DNA of 64,000 bases from Balneolales bacterium (GTDB lineage Bacteria; Bacteroidota; Rhodothermia; Balneolales; Cyclonatronaceae), in NCBI GenBank assembly GCA_022565805.1, contig JAIULZ010000002.1:1-64000 (forward strand), read 5' to 3'. Positions within the stretch are counted from its first letter, which is position 1. Every line of letters starts with the position of its first letter. Positions 17,851-28,312 of this stretch are shown here, one piece after another. The notes beneath the pieces are model-generated. The model had not been told where the DNA came from. It ran no database searches and was given only the letters and a program-made list of their open reading frames with translations. A program made the translations under genes and the position numbers.

Positions 17851-18492
17851 ATGAGCTTAATTCCTTTATTTCCGCTTCAGCTAGTACTTTTCCCCGGCGA
17901 CACACTGCCTCTTCATATTTTTGAGCCCCGTTACCGCGAGATGATCAAAGAGTGCATCAAGCTTGAAAAACCTTTTGGTATTGTAAGCTATATCGATAAT
18001 AAAATTTCAAAGATAGGATGTCTGGCCGAAATTAACAGCGTAGAGCAAACATACGAAGACGGCAAATACGATATTATTTGTAAGGGCGGCGACCGCTTTA
18101 TTTCTCATTCTTATAATTCGTCTCGTTCTTTTTTACAGGCTAATATTACAGAATTCCATGATGCTCTCGAAATTCTGCCCGAAGAACAACCGTTGCTTGA
18201 TGAAGCCATTGGTCTTTTCGATGAAATCAAAGAAGCCGCTACCTTCGAAATGGATCCATCCCGGCACAAAACTCCTTCCAATGCTTTTGGTTTTGCGCAT
18301 TTTATTGGATTTAATCTGGCACAAAAACAGAACTTGCTCGAAATAAAATCCGAAAAAGATCGGTTAGAATATATTATTTCTCACATGAAAGATACCTTGC
18401 CAAAACTGCAGAGTTTTAGAGAGGTTAAGCAGCTTATTCAATCAAACGGACATTTCAGAGAATTCCCTCCACTCAATTTCAAACCAGACTAA
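17851..18492 (+). CDS. Lon N-terminal (substrate-binding) domain protein
   Basis: 213 aa consisting only of the Lon N-terminal domain (PF02190). It begins LIPLFPLQLVLFPGDTLPLH, then IFEPRYREMI, and FGIVSYIDNK. There is no AAA+ or protease domain, so it is the stand-alone LON-substrate-binding type (YcaJ-neighbour/LonN family). Its role is unclear; such proteins are thought to bind unfolded peptides or ligands. The next gene starts 10 bp downstream, so they share a transcript. Confidence 0.85.
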   Translation: MSLIPLFPLQLVLFPGDTLPLHIFEPRYREMIKECIKLEKPFGIVSYIDNKISKIGCLAEINSVEQTYEDGKYDIICKGGDRFISHSYNSSRSFLQANITEFHDALEILPEEQPLLDEAIGLFDEIKEAATFEMDPSRHKTPSNAFGFAHFIGFNLAQKQNLLEIKSEKDRLEYIISHMKDTLPKLQSFREVKQLIQSNGHFREFPPLNFKPD

Positions 18493-18502
18493 TTTCGCCC
18501 TA

Positions 18503-19378
18503 ATGAAACTTTCTTCTGTTAAAAAAGGTCCTTTCACTCTATATACCATAGCAACAGGACGCTTTCGCCTCGATGGCGGTGCAATGTTCGGCGTTATTCC
18601 AAAACCAATGTGGAGCCGCGAAATTGAAGCCGATAGCGATAACAGAATTCTGATGGCTATGCGGTGTCTTCTTATTCACTCCGAGCAAACCGGTAAGCTT
18701 TATTTGATCGATAACGGAGCTGGTAACAAATTCAGCGACAAGCTTTCTGCTATTTATGATTTCAATTACGACGAGGGAAACCTTCACAGCTCGCTTAACT
18801 ATCATGGTTTTTCTGTAGATGATATAACCGACGTCGTGTTTACCCACCTCCATTTCGATCATTGCGGGGGATCAACTGCTTTTAACGAGAATAATGAAGC
18901 CGAACTGATTTTCAAAAATGCGCGTTTTTGGGTGCAAGCAACCCACTGGGCATCGGCTAACAGCCCGAATGCACGTGAACGTGCTTCGTTTTTCAAAGAA
19001 AATATTGACCCGCTAAGAACAAGTGGCCGAATGAGTTTTACTAAAGGCAAGCACGAGTTCGAGCCCGGCTTCTATGTAGAAGTGGTTAACGGCCATACTA
19101 CTGGTCAGCAGCTGCCCGTAATCGAAACAGGAGATTTTACCCTGGTTTTCGCAGGCGACCTTATACCAACCAAAGCGCACGTTTCTCTGCCGTGGGTGAT
19201 GGGTTACGATATGAAACCCGTTGATACGCTGCAGGAAAAGCAGCTTTTGCTGGATAAGTGGCTTCACCATAATGCCTTCCTTTTTCTGGAGCATGATGCT
19301 GTAAACGAAGTTATTGCGCTAAAACAAGGAAAAAAATATGTTGAAGCCGGCGAAACCTTTTCTTTGCACGAGATTTAA
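18503..19378 (+). CDS. Metallo-beta-lactamase fold hydrolase
   Basis: 291 aa. The zinc motif THLHFDHCGG is at residues 114-123 (H-x-H-x-D-H), with the further ligands VNGHTTGQQ near 193 and FAGDLIP near 215, and the last His near EHDAVNE. The protein is in the quorum-quenching-lactonase/SdsA-like branch, where the first part contains a DGGAMFG-IP segment (24-33). Many such members hydrolyse lactones or esters, but the substrate is not shown. It is in an operon with the Lon-domain gene. Confidence 0.83.
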   Translation: MKLSSVKKGPFTLYTIATGRFRLDGGAMFGVIPKPMWSREIEADSDNRILMAMRCLLIHSEQTGKLYLIDNGAGNKFSDKLSAIYDFNYDEGNLHSSLNYHGFSVDDITDVVFTHLHFDHCGGSTAFNENNEAELIFKNARFWVQATHWASANSPNARERASFFKENIDPLRTSGRMSFTKGKHEFEPGFYVEVVNGHTTGQQLPVIETGDFTLVFAGDLIPTKAHVSLPWVMGYDMKPVDTLQEKQLLLDKWLHHNAFLFLEHDAVNEVIALKQGKKYVEAGETFSLHEI

Positions 19379-19513
19379 ACACAACAGCACGAACCGGCCT
19401 ACGTTACTCCAAGGCAAAACATCTCCCTTAACTACGTCTTTCTAAAATTTAAACTGTTTTGAAAGACATCGCTATTGTTTTTTATCCGCACACATTTTTA
19501 AACGACCCCAGCT

Positions 19514-22500
19514 TTGCAGGACAAAAAAGATATTATTCAGGAAATTAACCACTACCAAAATCTGGTAGACAAAGCCTGGTCCAAGGCGCTTATAAACCGA
19601 AAATTGGCTTTGTTTTTTAGTGGCCTCACCGGGTTTATGATCGTTTTTGCCGTACTCATGCTCCTGGAACATCAGGCGTATCTTTCTCCGCTTTTAAAAT
19701 CCAGTTTATGGGTGGCCGCATCTGCAGTGGCGGCAATCGGAGCCTATCTTGTTTATCAAAAACTGCCAAAGCTCGAAAAAGACAGCTTTTACCGCCGTAT
19801 AACGAGAGAGACCGAGCTACAGCAAATGCGTTACCTGCTTGATCTTGGGCGACTTGAAGATTCTTCCAATCAGGTTTTTCGGGATACTGCAATACTTCAG
19901 AATCTTGAGGTATTAAGGGCGCATGAGCAACATCCCGACTCGAAGCCCGAAGTTCGCATACAGCGCTGGCTCTGGAATTTCCCTGGCGCCGTTTATTTTA
20001 GGAAAATTGCTTCGGTGGCCGGCGGCGTTTTTGCCATTATTCTTCTCATCAGTTTGTTTCGCACAGACGCTGCAGTCCGTTCGATTACGTTCTGGGGCGA
20101 GTTCGAGCGCCCGAATCCCTTTGAGTACAGTATTGATCCGGGTAATATTGCAGTAGAACAGGGTAGTAGAATATCAATTGAAGCAACATTTACCGGAGAC
20201 CAGCCGGAAACCGTTGCCCTTGCCCTAAGAAGCGGTGTTGAGGAGCGTTTCCGCACAATTCAAATGGAACAAACCCGATCGGGACGATTTGTTTCTCCTC
20301 CGCAAGAGATTTTTAATGACACCGAATACAGAGTCTTGATGGATGATTTTCAGTCCCCCATTTTTTCTCTGGAAGTTCAGCAAACACCTCGTTTTCGCGA
20401 GCTCATTGCAGAAGTAACTCCTCCGGCTTATACCGGAAGAGAATCGGAACGCTTTACCTACCCTTTTTCCCGAATTGAGGTTCCGGAAGGTTCCGAAATA
20501 GAATTGCGCGCCACTGCTAATAAACCAATTGCACTGGTTTCTGTACTTCGGGCAAAAGACAGAGACAGCGACGAGCCGGCACAATCCATGTCTGCTTTAA
20601 CCGAAGAGCAACAGTCTTTTTCCTATACATTTACGGCCACAGACCCCGATACGCTTTCTTTTCGTCTTACCGATGATGAAGGCCTGTTAAACCGTAATCC
20701 ATTTTCATTTAATCTTCGTGTAATACGGGATCAGGCGCCTACGGTGCGCATTATTCGCCCGGAGGCCGTTATTCAAAAGCTGAACCCCAGAGAACTTGAA
20801 ATTCAGGCAGAGGCAAGAGATGACTATGGCCTCAGCTCCATCCATCTCCGATACGAATTACGCCCCGGTTTCGGTGGTGATGTGCGCCGTGGCAATGTTC
20901 GCATTTCGGGTCGGGCACCGGCATCAACCAATATTCGCTATTCCTGGGATGTTTCTGAGCTACAAATGCAGGCCGCTGATGAAGTAGTCTATTGGATTGA
21001 AGTTTTTGATAATGACGAAATTAACGGCTTTAAATCTGCGGTTTCGGCGCGCCAAACGCTTCGTGCTTCTTCCCTGGCTGAATCCATTATGCAGCAAGAA
21101 GAGCAAGAAGACGACCTTACAAGACGACTGGATGAGCTAAGCCGGCAACAGGATCAGGCACGGGAAGAACTACAACAGCTTCGGGATAACATCATACAAA
21201 ACCCGAATGAAAGCTGGGAGCAGCAGCAGATGACCGACGAAATGAAGCAACAGCAGGAAAGAATGAGCGAGCAGCTGCAGCAGCTTCAGGAAGAGTTCGA
21301 TCGTATGAGTGAAGAAATGATGAACGACTCGGTGATTAGTGAAGAAACTCGGCAGCGTTATGAGGACTTACAGCAATTAATGAGCGAAATTGATGATCCG
21401 GAAATTCTTGAGCTACTCGAAAAGCTGCGCGAAAGCCTGGAAAATATGGATCAAAACCAGATTCGTGAGGCGCTGGAAAATCTTGAATTTAATGAGCAGT
21501 CCTATCGCGAAAGGCTGGAAAGAACCCTTGAATTATTTAAGCAGCTACGTCTGGAATTAGATCTTGACCGGGCCAGCGCACTTCTTGAAGAGCTTGCGCA
21601 GCAGGAAGAACGTTTGATGGAAATGGATAATGCCGGCGATCAACAGCAGCAGCAGGAAGCTATACAGGAAGAGCTGGATAAACTTCGTGAAAGACTCGAA
21701 CAGCTGCCTGAGAAAAGCCCGCAGCGCAGAATGCAAATGGTGGAAGAGCTTTCTGAGCAAATGGGCGGACAAATGGATGAAGTACAGCAGAAAATTGATG
21801 AAAACCTGCAGGAACTTCAAAGCGGTGATCCCGATCAGGAGCGCTCTAAGCAACAGCAGAGCGAAATTCGCGATCAGCTCAAGGAAATGAGTGAACAGCT
21901 GTCAATGGCGCGTAGCTCGATGCAGCAGCAGCAGCTGGAGATTAATATTGCGGCATTGCGATCCATCTTTCAAAGTATGATAACCCTTTCTGAAGCGCAG
22001 GAAGATTTGAACATAGAAACGCTGCAGCTGGAGCCAAACAGCATCGCTTTTGTGCGTCAGGCCAGGCTTCAGCGAAATATTTCCGCAAATTTCAGCATTA
22101 TCTCAGACTCGCTGATGCAGGTCGCTAAAGAAATTCCGCAGTTTACTAATGCAGCGCTTCGCTACAGACTGGAAGTAGAGCGTAGTTTGGAGCAGAGCGT
22201 AGATTTCTTGCGGGAAAGAAATAAAAATCAGGCCACAACGGCAGAGCGAATTGGGCTTGGTGGGCTAAATCAGCTGGGCGGCATGATTGCAGACCTGCTT
22301 GAGCAGCTGGATGAAATGGATGGCGAAGGTGGCGGCGGTGGCGGAATGGATTCCGAGCAAATGATGCAACAAATGGAGCAAATGGGCGAAATGCAACAAC
22401 AGTTGAATCAGCAGATACAGGATTTTATTAATGATATGGCAGGAGATCGCCTCACGCAGGATCAAATGGAGCGGCTCGACCAAATGGCGCGACAGCAGAA

Positions 22501-22921
22501 CGAAATCCGGCAGCAGGTTGAACAGCTTCAGCGAAGCGGCAATTTTCGTCAGGGTGACCGTATCTTAAGCGAGCTTCAGCGCCTTGCCGAGCAAATGGAA
22601 GACACTATTAACGATATTCGTGGCGGCAGCACCGATGAGCTATTAGTTGAGCGGCAGCAGAATATCCTAAATCGGATGCTCGAAACTCAGCGATCTATGG
22701 ACAGGCAGGATGAAAGCGAAGAGCGACTTGGCATAAGCGCAGAAGACGTGGAGCGATCCGATCCGCCGGAGCTTACCCTTGAAGAATTAGAGCGTGAAAT
22801 CCGAAACCGACTCCAGGATCCCAACCAAACCCGCTTTACAGATGATTATCAACAGCTTATAAGAATGTATTTCCAAATTCTCCAGGAGATTGAAGGTCAG
22901 GAAATTCTTATGAATCCTTAG
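19514..22921 (+). CDS. Large DUF4175-type membrane protein with Gln/Glu-rich coiled coil
   Basis: 1135 aa. Three membrane segments lie in the first 200 residues (about 29-50, 57-76 and 161-180). Then come Ig-like beta domains (about 200-510) and a very long helical region rich in Gln, Glu, Met and Arg (about 520-1080), with a short Gly-rich patch near 938-946. This matches the DUF4175 layout seen in Bacteroidota and Alphaproteobacteria, where function is unknown. The only in-frame start after the stop codon at 19499 is the TTG at 19514; no good ribosome site is visible. Base composition is as in neighbours. The gene stands alone after the MBL hydrolase (135-bp gap). Confidence 0.72.
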   Translation: MQDKKDIIQEINHYQNLVDKAWSKALINRKLALFFSGLTGFMIVFAVLMLLEHQAYLSPLLKSSLWVAASAVAAIGAYLVYQKLPKLEKDSFYRRITRETELQQMRYLLDLGRLEDSSNQVFRDTAILQNLEVLRAHEQHPDSKPEVRIQRWLWNFPGAVYFRKIASVAGGVFAIILLISLFRTDAAVRSITFWGEFERPNPFEYSIDPGNIAVEQGSRISIEATFTGDQPETVALALRSGVEERFRTIQMEQTRSGRFVSPPQEIFNDTEYRVLMDDFQSPIFSLEVQQTPRFRELIAEVTPPAYTGRESERFTYPFSRIEVPEGSEIELRATANKPIALVSVLRAKDRDSDEPAQSMSALTEEQQSFSYTFTATDPDTLSFRLTDDEGLLNRNPFSFNLRVIRDQAPTVRIIRPEAVIQKLNPRELEIQAEARDDYGLSSIHLRYELRPGFGGDVRRGNVRISGRAPASTNIRYSWDVSELQMQAADEVVYWIEVFDNDEINGFKSAVSARQTLRASSLAESIMQQEEQEDDLTRRLDELSRQQDQAREELQQLRDNIIQNPNESWEQQQMTDEMKQQQERMSEQLQQLQEEFDRMSEEMMNDSVISEETRQRYEDLQQLMSEIDDPEILELLEKLRESLENMDQNQIREALENLEFNEQSYRERLERTLELFKQLRLELDLDRASALLEELAQQEERLMEMDNAGDQQQQQEAIQEELDKLRERLEQLPEKSPQRRMQMVEELSEQMGGQMDEVQQKIDENLQELQSGDPDQERSKQQQSEIRDQLKEMSEQLSMARSSMQQQQLEINIAALRSIFQSMITLSEAQEDLNIETLQLEPNSIAFVRQARLQRNISANFSIISDSLMQVAKEIPQFTNAALRYRLEVERSLEQSVDFLRERNKNQATTAERIGLGGLNQLGGMIADLLEQLDEMDGEGGGGGGMDSEQMMQQMEQMGEMQQQLNQQIQDFINDMAGDRLTQDQMERLDQMARQQNEIRQQVEQLQRSGNFRQGDRILSELQRLAEQMEDTINDIRGGSTDELLVERQQNILNRMLETQRSMDRQDESEERLGISAEDVERSDPPELTLEELEREIRNRLQDPNQTRFTDDYQQLIRMYFQILQEIEGQEILMNP

Positions 22922-23267
22922 GATCGGATTGGATTTTTTTTCTTCCGGTGATAGGATTCTTTCGACATCGGAGGGCAAAAGACCGAGGACCTAATACGGA
23001 GGATCGAGATCAGACGTCAGAAGTCAGTGGCCGAGCTCAAAAACAGATAAACATATCAAAACCGGGCCGCATGTTCCGGTATTATAACCCCGGATGGAGG
23101 ACTCAGCGAAGCAGTCGCTAATCCTGTGATTACAACAAACGCAGAAAACGCCCGAGCCCGGATGGTTTCGAAATAAGAGAATAGGCCGAAGGCAACCATC
23201 CAAACACACAAAGAAATATGCACACGTACTCAAGTCGGGCATAAACTAAAACAGCCAAGCTTAATCC
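22922..23267. other. Convergent intergenic region with an inverted GGTCTT-box fragment
   Basis: 346 bp between two convergent genes. The minus strand around 22970-23000 reads TCCTCGGTCTTTTGCC, like the CCTCGGTCTTCGGTCAT box at 80-100 and 59.2 kb. No gene or clear terminator was seen. Confidence 0.4.
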
Positions 23268-26102
23268 TTACTTTAGTAGCAGCATTTTTTGTACAAGCAG
23301 AGAAGTTCCTGCGCGAAGCCGGTAGAGGTAAACTCCCGATGCAAGCCTCGTTCCATCGAACACGGTTTCATAGCGTCCCGGTTCTCTCAATCCTTCATTT
23401 AATGTAGCCACTCTTCTACCTGTAATATCATAAACTGTAATCGTGACTTCAGAGCGTGAACCAATTTCGTAGGGGATAATAGTTTGATTGTTAAACGGAT
23501 TAGGATAGTTGTTCCCTAAACGAATTTGAAAAGGCAGCTGATAGCCCGGGGGAAGCATGTCGCTCAATTCGCCCGAAACCCCGGTGGCAGAAACATCTGT
23601 ATACAGCCCGAAACCAATTTGCAAGCCAGAAAAGTTTATTCCATTACTGCTTACTCTGGTGGTAACCGCCCCTCGGGGCAGACTTGACTCCGCACGCGAT
23701 AGTATTTCAAGCTCCCCGCTATTTTGTGCTGTGCCAGCAGGAATAACATCAACGACGAGCGCCGCGCTGAAATCTTCAAGTAAGGCAATGCCAATTTCAG
23801 ACAAAGGGATGAAGTTTTCTAAAAATGGCGATAGGGATGAGAACGGAACTTCTGCTGAATCGCCTACAAATCGCCTGATGCCCTGCTGATCCGAATCCAT
23901 TTCGGCAAGCTGTACGCGCAAAATGCCATCACCCGAAATTTCCCCTGTATGTATTGTTATACCGTTTACAATACCCTGAAAAAGCGGCAATAACACTTTT
24001 GCGGCTTCGTCTCCTCCACTACGCAATAAAAATCTGTTTTCGGGATTTGTTTGGACAACTCCGGCGGTATAAAAATGTAGAGGAATTAAGCCAGTACCGG
24101 GATCATCAGACAATAATCCGGACCCGTAGCGTTCATCCAGCAGCTGAAGAGCACCGGGGAGCCTCAGTTTTCCAAAACCATATTCCATATTGGGCAGATT
24201 TCCTGTAAATGAATCCAAGCCTGCGCTTTCATGAATAGCCTCTTTAATATCTTCGGCCATAGCCTGTGGAAAAGCCTGCAGAAGCAGCGCAACGCCACCG
24301 GCAACTACCGGAGAAGCCATACTTGTTCCTCCCTGCCAAACATACCGGCTATCGAAAGCTACGAGCGAGTTAGAGTAGCTTGCGTCGGCCGACCGGCTGG
24401 ATGCCACAAAACGTCCGGAAGCCATTACATCCGGTTTGATGCGGCGATCTCGGGTTGGACCCAAACTGCTAAAAAAAGCGCGGCTTTCGAATGGATCGGA
24501 AGGAAATTCAGATACATTTCCCGAAACATTAACCAGATTGTTTTGCATTACATATGCTCCCACCGTAATTACGCTTTTGCCAGAACCGGGGGTGGTCACC
24601 GAAAAGTCGCTGGTTGCATCCCGAATCGTTGCGCTTCTGGTTCCCAGCCTGCTGGAAACCAGCCAGCTATCGAACATACGACCCGCATTTTCCACCACAA
24701 TTTTCCAGGTACCCGATGCCGGTGGAAAATTTGGATTCTGATCAATAACCTGCATCACTATATTACGGTGGCCGTTTGCAGACTGCACCATATTTATTCC
24801 AAGAATACTGCCATCAGAAATATCGGGAGCAAAAAACGAGCTTGACGAATTCCAGGTAAACTCAAGTCCACCCGGGCTAATGACCGTCATGCTGGCGTTA
24901 ACATCCGAATCAAACCAGACATCAACCAGAAAAAAATCATTAGTCGAACCGGCGTTCGGGTTATACTCTGGAACCTCCACATAAAGCGTGTCTGCGTCGG
25001 CCATGGCACTCACATATCGCGGCTGTGTGGCGCTGTTACCAGCGGCGGCAACCATTACAACACCAGGATTCTGACTAACTTCATCCATCATAATTTCTGT
25101 CGGTTCTGTTCCGTCTCGCGAAGTAAAAAATCCGCCGATACTAAAATTACCCACCACTGGCCGGTTGTATGTCTCGTTAAGCCAGCCCATAAACTGAGTT
25201 GCTGCTATAATATTTCCTGATGAAAACGTGTTGTCTCCGCCCTTTATCGCCACAATATCGGCTCCCGGCGCCATCCCCGTAAAGGCCGCGCTGCCTGCTG
25301 CAGTACCCGCAACATGACTGCCATGACCAGTAATATCGCGGGATGAAATCCCTTCTCCTGAAGATAATCCCTGCTCAATATCGGCTCTGCTGTACAGCAC
25401 GCCAAAGTTAAATGGAGATGGTGGAGAACTTTCGCCCTGAGCTGGTTCTCGGGTTTGATCCCAAACGTATTTAATACGGCTACTCAAACTATCGCCCGGC
25501 ACCCGAAACGAAGGATGCTTTACATCGATTCCGGAATCGAATATCGCAACAATTACGCCTTCTCCGGTTAGCGGTTCGCTTCCTGCAAATCCCTGATGGA
25601 GCATATCGGCACCGGTTGCCGCTCTTGCCCGGTTACCCATTGTAACATGTAATTTACCCGGCTCGAGCCAGCGTACATCATCCCGTAATGCGAGATTCCT
25701 GATTTCGTTTAGCGTAGCATAAACAACAAAAAGTCCGTCGCGGACCGGCAGAGCGTTTTCTATTACCACACCGGGATTAGTGTAAACGATTAGTTCGGTA
25801 CTCATTTCGCTGCTTCCGGCTCTGTATCGAACCCCCGGCATGCGTTGCCCGGCCATTTGCTGAAGCATTTCATTTACATCATTTTCTGATGCTCTCAGCA
25901 GTGCTTCAACAGCCGGATGTAGTCGGTTTTCTGCAAACTCCATTTGAAGAGCATTCTCCGAAACCTGAAGGCTAAAAGCAGCATCCAAAGTAGTGAGTCC
26001 GCGAAATTCATCACCCTGCTGGGCAAAAATCTGAGATGGGCAGGTCGCCATTAAGCTTACGACAAATAACAGGAAACCGTAAATTCGTATCTTTTTTTTC
26101 AT
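23268..26102 (-). CDS. Exported subtilisin-like serine protease with type IX-like sorting domain
   Basis: 944 aa. A signal peptide (about 1-27, ending SQIFAQ) is followed by a prodomain (about 30-150) and an S8 catalytic domain. The triad is Asp189 (AIFDSGID), His260 (GHGSHVAGTAAG) and Ser594 (GGTSMASPVVAG). The Asp-Ser gap is long because a beta insertion occupies about 355-510. A C-terminal beta domain of about 85 residues begins NYPNPFNNQTIIPYEI and ends in SGVYLYRLRAG and a Lys-terminated strand. That is the FlgD-like/T9SS type A sorting domain, so it is probably secreted or surface-attached through type IX secretion. It is monocistronic. Confidence 0.88.
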   Translation of the reverse strand: MKKKIRIYGFLLFVVSLMATCPSQIFAQQGDEFRGLTTLDAAFSLQVSENALQMEFAENRLHPAVEALLRASENDVNEMLQQMAGQRMPGVRYRAGSSEMSTELIVYTNPGVVIENALPVRDGLFVVYATLNEIRNLALRDDVRWLEPGKLHVTMGNRARAATGADMLHQGFAGSEPLTGEGVIVAIFDSGIDVKHPSFRVPGDSLSSRIKYVWDQTREPAQGESSPPSPFNFGVLYSRADIEQGLSSGEGISSRDITGHGSHVAGTAAGSAAFTGMAPGADIVAIKGGDNTFSSGNIIAATQFMGWLNETYNRPVVGNFSIGGFFTSRDGTEPTEIMMDEVSQNPGVVMVAAAGNSATQPRYVSAMADADTLYVEVPEYNPNAGSTNDFFLVDVWFDSDVNASMTVISPGGLEFTWNSSSSFFAPDISDGSILGINMVQSANGHRNIVMQVIDQNPNFPPASGTWKIVVENAGRMFDSWLVSSRLGTRSATIRDATSDFSVTTPGSGKSVITVGAYVMQNNLVNVSGNVSEFPSDPFESRAFFSSLGPTRDRRIKPDVMASGRFVASSRSADASYSNSLVAFDSRYVWQGGTSMASPVVAGGVALLLQAFPQAMAEDIKEAIHESAGLDSFTGNLPNMEYGFGKLRLPGALQLLDERYGSGLLSDDPGTGLIPLHFYTAGVVQTNPENRFLLRSGGDEAAKVLLPLFQGIVNGITIHTGEISGDGILRVQLAEMDSDQQGIRRFVGDSAEVPFSSLSPFLENFIPLSEIGIALLEDFSAALVVDVIPAGTAQNSGELEILSRAESSLPRGAVTTRVSSNGINFSGLQIGFGLYTDVSATGVSGELSDMLPPGYQLPFQIRLGNNYPNPFNNQTIIPYEIGSRSEVTITVYDITGRRVATLNEGLREPGRYETVFDGTRLASGVYLYRLRAGTSLLVQKMLLLK

Positions 26103-26507
26103 AAATCAGTAAAGTTCAGACAAAATGGACATTCGGTAAAAGACGATGAATGAATGAATAAACACCATGAAGTTGGCCTCAGGAACCTTATCTTTAAATC
26201 ATATAGTGATGAGAACGTTCAAAAAAGAAATTTCGTAAATATGAGCTCTGTAAATATAGCTTTTTGAACAGTCATTTATGATGTTTCATACATTCTATAC
26301 CAATTAACACCTGTTTATACAGACGTGACTGGCTATAAATGGCTTGAGTATAGAAGTGGAGCAATTTCAAAAGGTGCTATAATCCCTTAAAGACTTTTTC
26401 TTAAACCTTTCGTATGATCCGAGTGTTCTTTAAAATAACGGTTTTATCCCCATATTTGGGAAAACCAAGCTACACAAAACAACTACGATTATAAAAGCTG
26501 TTCCGGA
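26103..26507. other. Divergent promoter region, nothing specific recognised
   Basis: 405 bp between the protease and cysteine desulfurase genes, AT-rich. No recognisable riboswitch, operator or small gene. Confidence 0.45.
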
Positions 26508-26549
26508 TTGGTTCCGGGAATCCAATTCATGCATACCAAAGCTGTAAAC

Positions 26550-27725
26550 ATGCAAAAACCTGCTTCATTTATTTATCTTGATAACGCATCTACTACCAAA
26601 ACAGACCCTTTGGTAGCAGAAACCATGATTCCCTATCTCACTGAAGTTTACGGGAATGCGTCCTCCATACATCAGCCGGGCCGCGTGGCGCAGGTTGCGG
26701 TAGAAGAATCCCGAGAAAAAATCGCGCGGGTACTGCAGTGCGAGGTTTCTGAAATTATTTTTACCAGCGGAGCTACCGAAAGCAATAACGCCGCAATTGC
26801 CGGACTCGCAGAAAAAGCCGGACCGGGCCATATTATTACATCTCTTGCCGAGCATCATGCGGTGCTTCACCCTTTGCACGAGCTCGAAAAAAAAGGCTAC
26901 AGTTGCACCTATCTTAAACCAGGCCCGGGCGGAGTAATATCTGCATCACAGGTTGAGGAAGCCCTGCAGCCCGACACCATTTTCGTTTCGCTGATGCTTG
27001 TAAACAACGAAACGGGCGGCATAACACCGGTGCACGAAATTGCAAGTTTGTGCCAGTCGAAAAATATTCCCCTCCACTCAGACACTGTACAGGCAGCCGG
27101 CAAAATCAGATGGGATGTGCAACAGCTCGGTGTAGATTTACTGAGTCTGAGCAGCCATAAGTTTCACGGACCCAAAGGTTGCGGCATCTTATACGTGAAA
27201 GCAGGAAGCCCTTGGAGTCCTTTTCTGCAAGGCGGTTCTCAGGAAAGAAACCGTAGAGGCGGCACGCTAAACGTAGCCGGAATTGCCGGAACCGGAAAAG
27301 CAATGGAAATCCTGCAAGAAAATTTTGATAAAAACCTGAAGCACGTCGCGCAGTTAAGTCAAAAACTTATTTCCGGACTTCAGGAAGCCTTGCCGGGCAT
27401 AGTTCACCTCAACCGGCACCCAGATCCGGCCCTTAGCGTTCCGCATATCGTAAACTGCTCTTTCCCCCTGCCCGATGGAAAAGCAATAGACGGAGAAATG
27501 CTGCTTCTAAATCTGGATATCGAGGGTATTTGCGTCTCTAACGGTTCGGCCTGCACTTCGGGCGCAATCGAGCCGTCGCATGTGCTTCAAAGCCTCGGGC
27601 TCGATTCCAAAACAGCGAAATCATCCATACGATTTAGCCTGAGTAAATTTACCACTACCGAAGAAATCGACTACGTTTTAGCTGCGCTTCCGCCCATAAT
27701 TCGGCGAATGGCCGCCAATGCCTGA
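26550..27725 (+). CDS. Cysteine desulfurase family protein (NifS/IscS-like)
   Basis: 391 aa, PLP-dependent. It abstracts sulfur from cysteine as a persulfide for Fe-S cluster or thiolation pathways. The start YLDNASTTKTDP is the family N-terminus. The PLP Lys is K204 in SSHKFHGPKG, and the catalytic Cys is C335 in SNGSACTSGAIEPSHVL, in the long-loop (class I, IscS/NifS) style. The frame is open to a TTG at 26508, with ATGs at 26529 and 26550; the last fits the family N-terminus best. No iscU or mnmA gene is next to it, so which pathway it feeds is open. Confidence 0.85.
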   Translation: MQKPASFIYLDNASTTKTDPLVAETMIPYLTEVYGNASSIHQPGRVAQVAVEESREKIARVLQCEVSEIIFTSGATESNNAAIAGLAEKAGPGHIITSLAEHHAVLHPLHELEKKGYSCTYLKPGPGGVISASQVEEALQPDTIFVSLMLVNNETGGITPVHEIASLCQSKNIPLHSDTVQAAGKIRWDVQQLGVDLLSLSSHKFHGPKGCGILYVKAGSPWSPFLQGGSQERNRRGGTLNVAGIAGTGKAMEILQENFDKNLKHVAQLSQKLISGLQEALPGIVHLNRHPDPALSVPHIVNCSFPLPDGKAIDGEMLLLNLDIEGICVSNGSACTSGAIEPSHVLQSLGLDSKTAKSSIRFSLSKFTTTEEIDYVLAALPPIIRRMAANA

Positions 27726-27772
27726 TGTTAGCTTAATTCAATTACCACCTTTTTATCCCGACAAAAAAATGT

Positions 27773-28231
27773 ATGAGCGTTTCCAGCAAATCGATCGTCA
27801 TTCAAACTCTAACCTATATTCTGTTTCTATTTAATCCAATGAGTTCTACTTCTGAGAATACATCAGCAAAATTCGAAACCGGAAACCCGCTTCCCGCCTG
27901 CCCCGACAGCCCAAATTGTGAGCGGGAAACCCGTATTTTCGCCCTTGAAATTAGCGCCGTAAAAGAAGCTTCCAAAAAAGTTTTAAAAGAGATGCGGGCC
28001 GAAACTATAGAAGAGCACGACACCGCAGATCTCCATGCCGTATTCAGAATTCCGGTATTTGGTTTTCGGGATGATGTGCTTCTCAGCTTTAGCCCGGCCA
28101 GCGAAGATGGTAAAACCGCGGTGCACATACGCAGCGCCAGCCGAACCGGATACAGCGATTTTGGCGTAAACAAAAGAAGAGTTAATGACTTTTACCAACG
28201 CCTGCAGAAGGAATTAGAAAAGACAAAATAG
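27773..28231 (+). CDS. DUF1499 family protein
   Basis: 152 aa. An N-terminal hydrophobic segment (about 8-24) is probably a signal or anchor. The DUF1499 core follows, with the diagnostic PACPDSPNC (residues 41-49), FRIPVFGFRDDVLLSF and IRSASRTGYSDFGVNKRRV. DUF1499 proteins are small, mostly exported or membrane-attached and functionally uncharacterised. The gene starts 47 bp after the cysteine desulfurase, same strand, and may be co-transcribed. Confidence 0.82.
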   Translation: MSVSSKSIVIQTLTYILFLFNPMSSTSENTSAKFETGNPLPACPDSPNCERETRIFALEISAVKEASKKVLKEMRAETIEEHDTADLHAVFRIPVFGFRDDVLLSFSPASEDGKTAVHIRSASRTGYSDFGVNKRRVNDFYQRLQKELEKTK

Positions 28232-28312
28232 TTAGGATGAGTCAAAGCTTTACAAAGATCCTCTATTTCAAATCATTTGTTTAAAATTAAAATCAAATTC
28301 CGCAAACAGTAC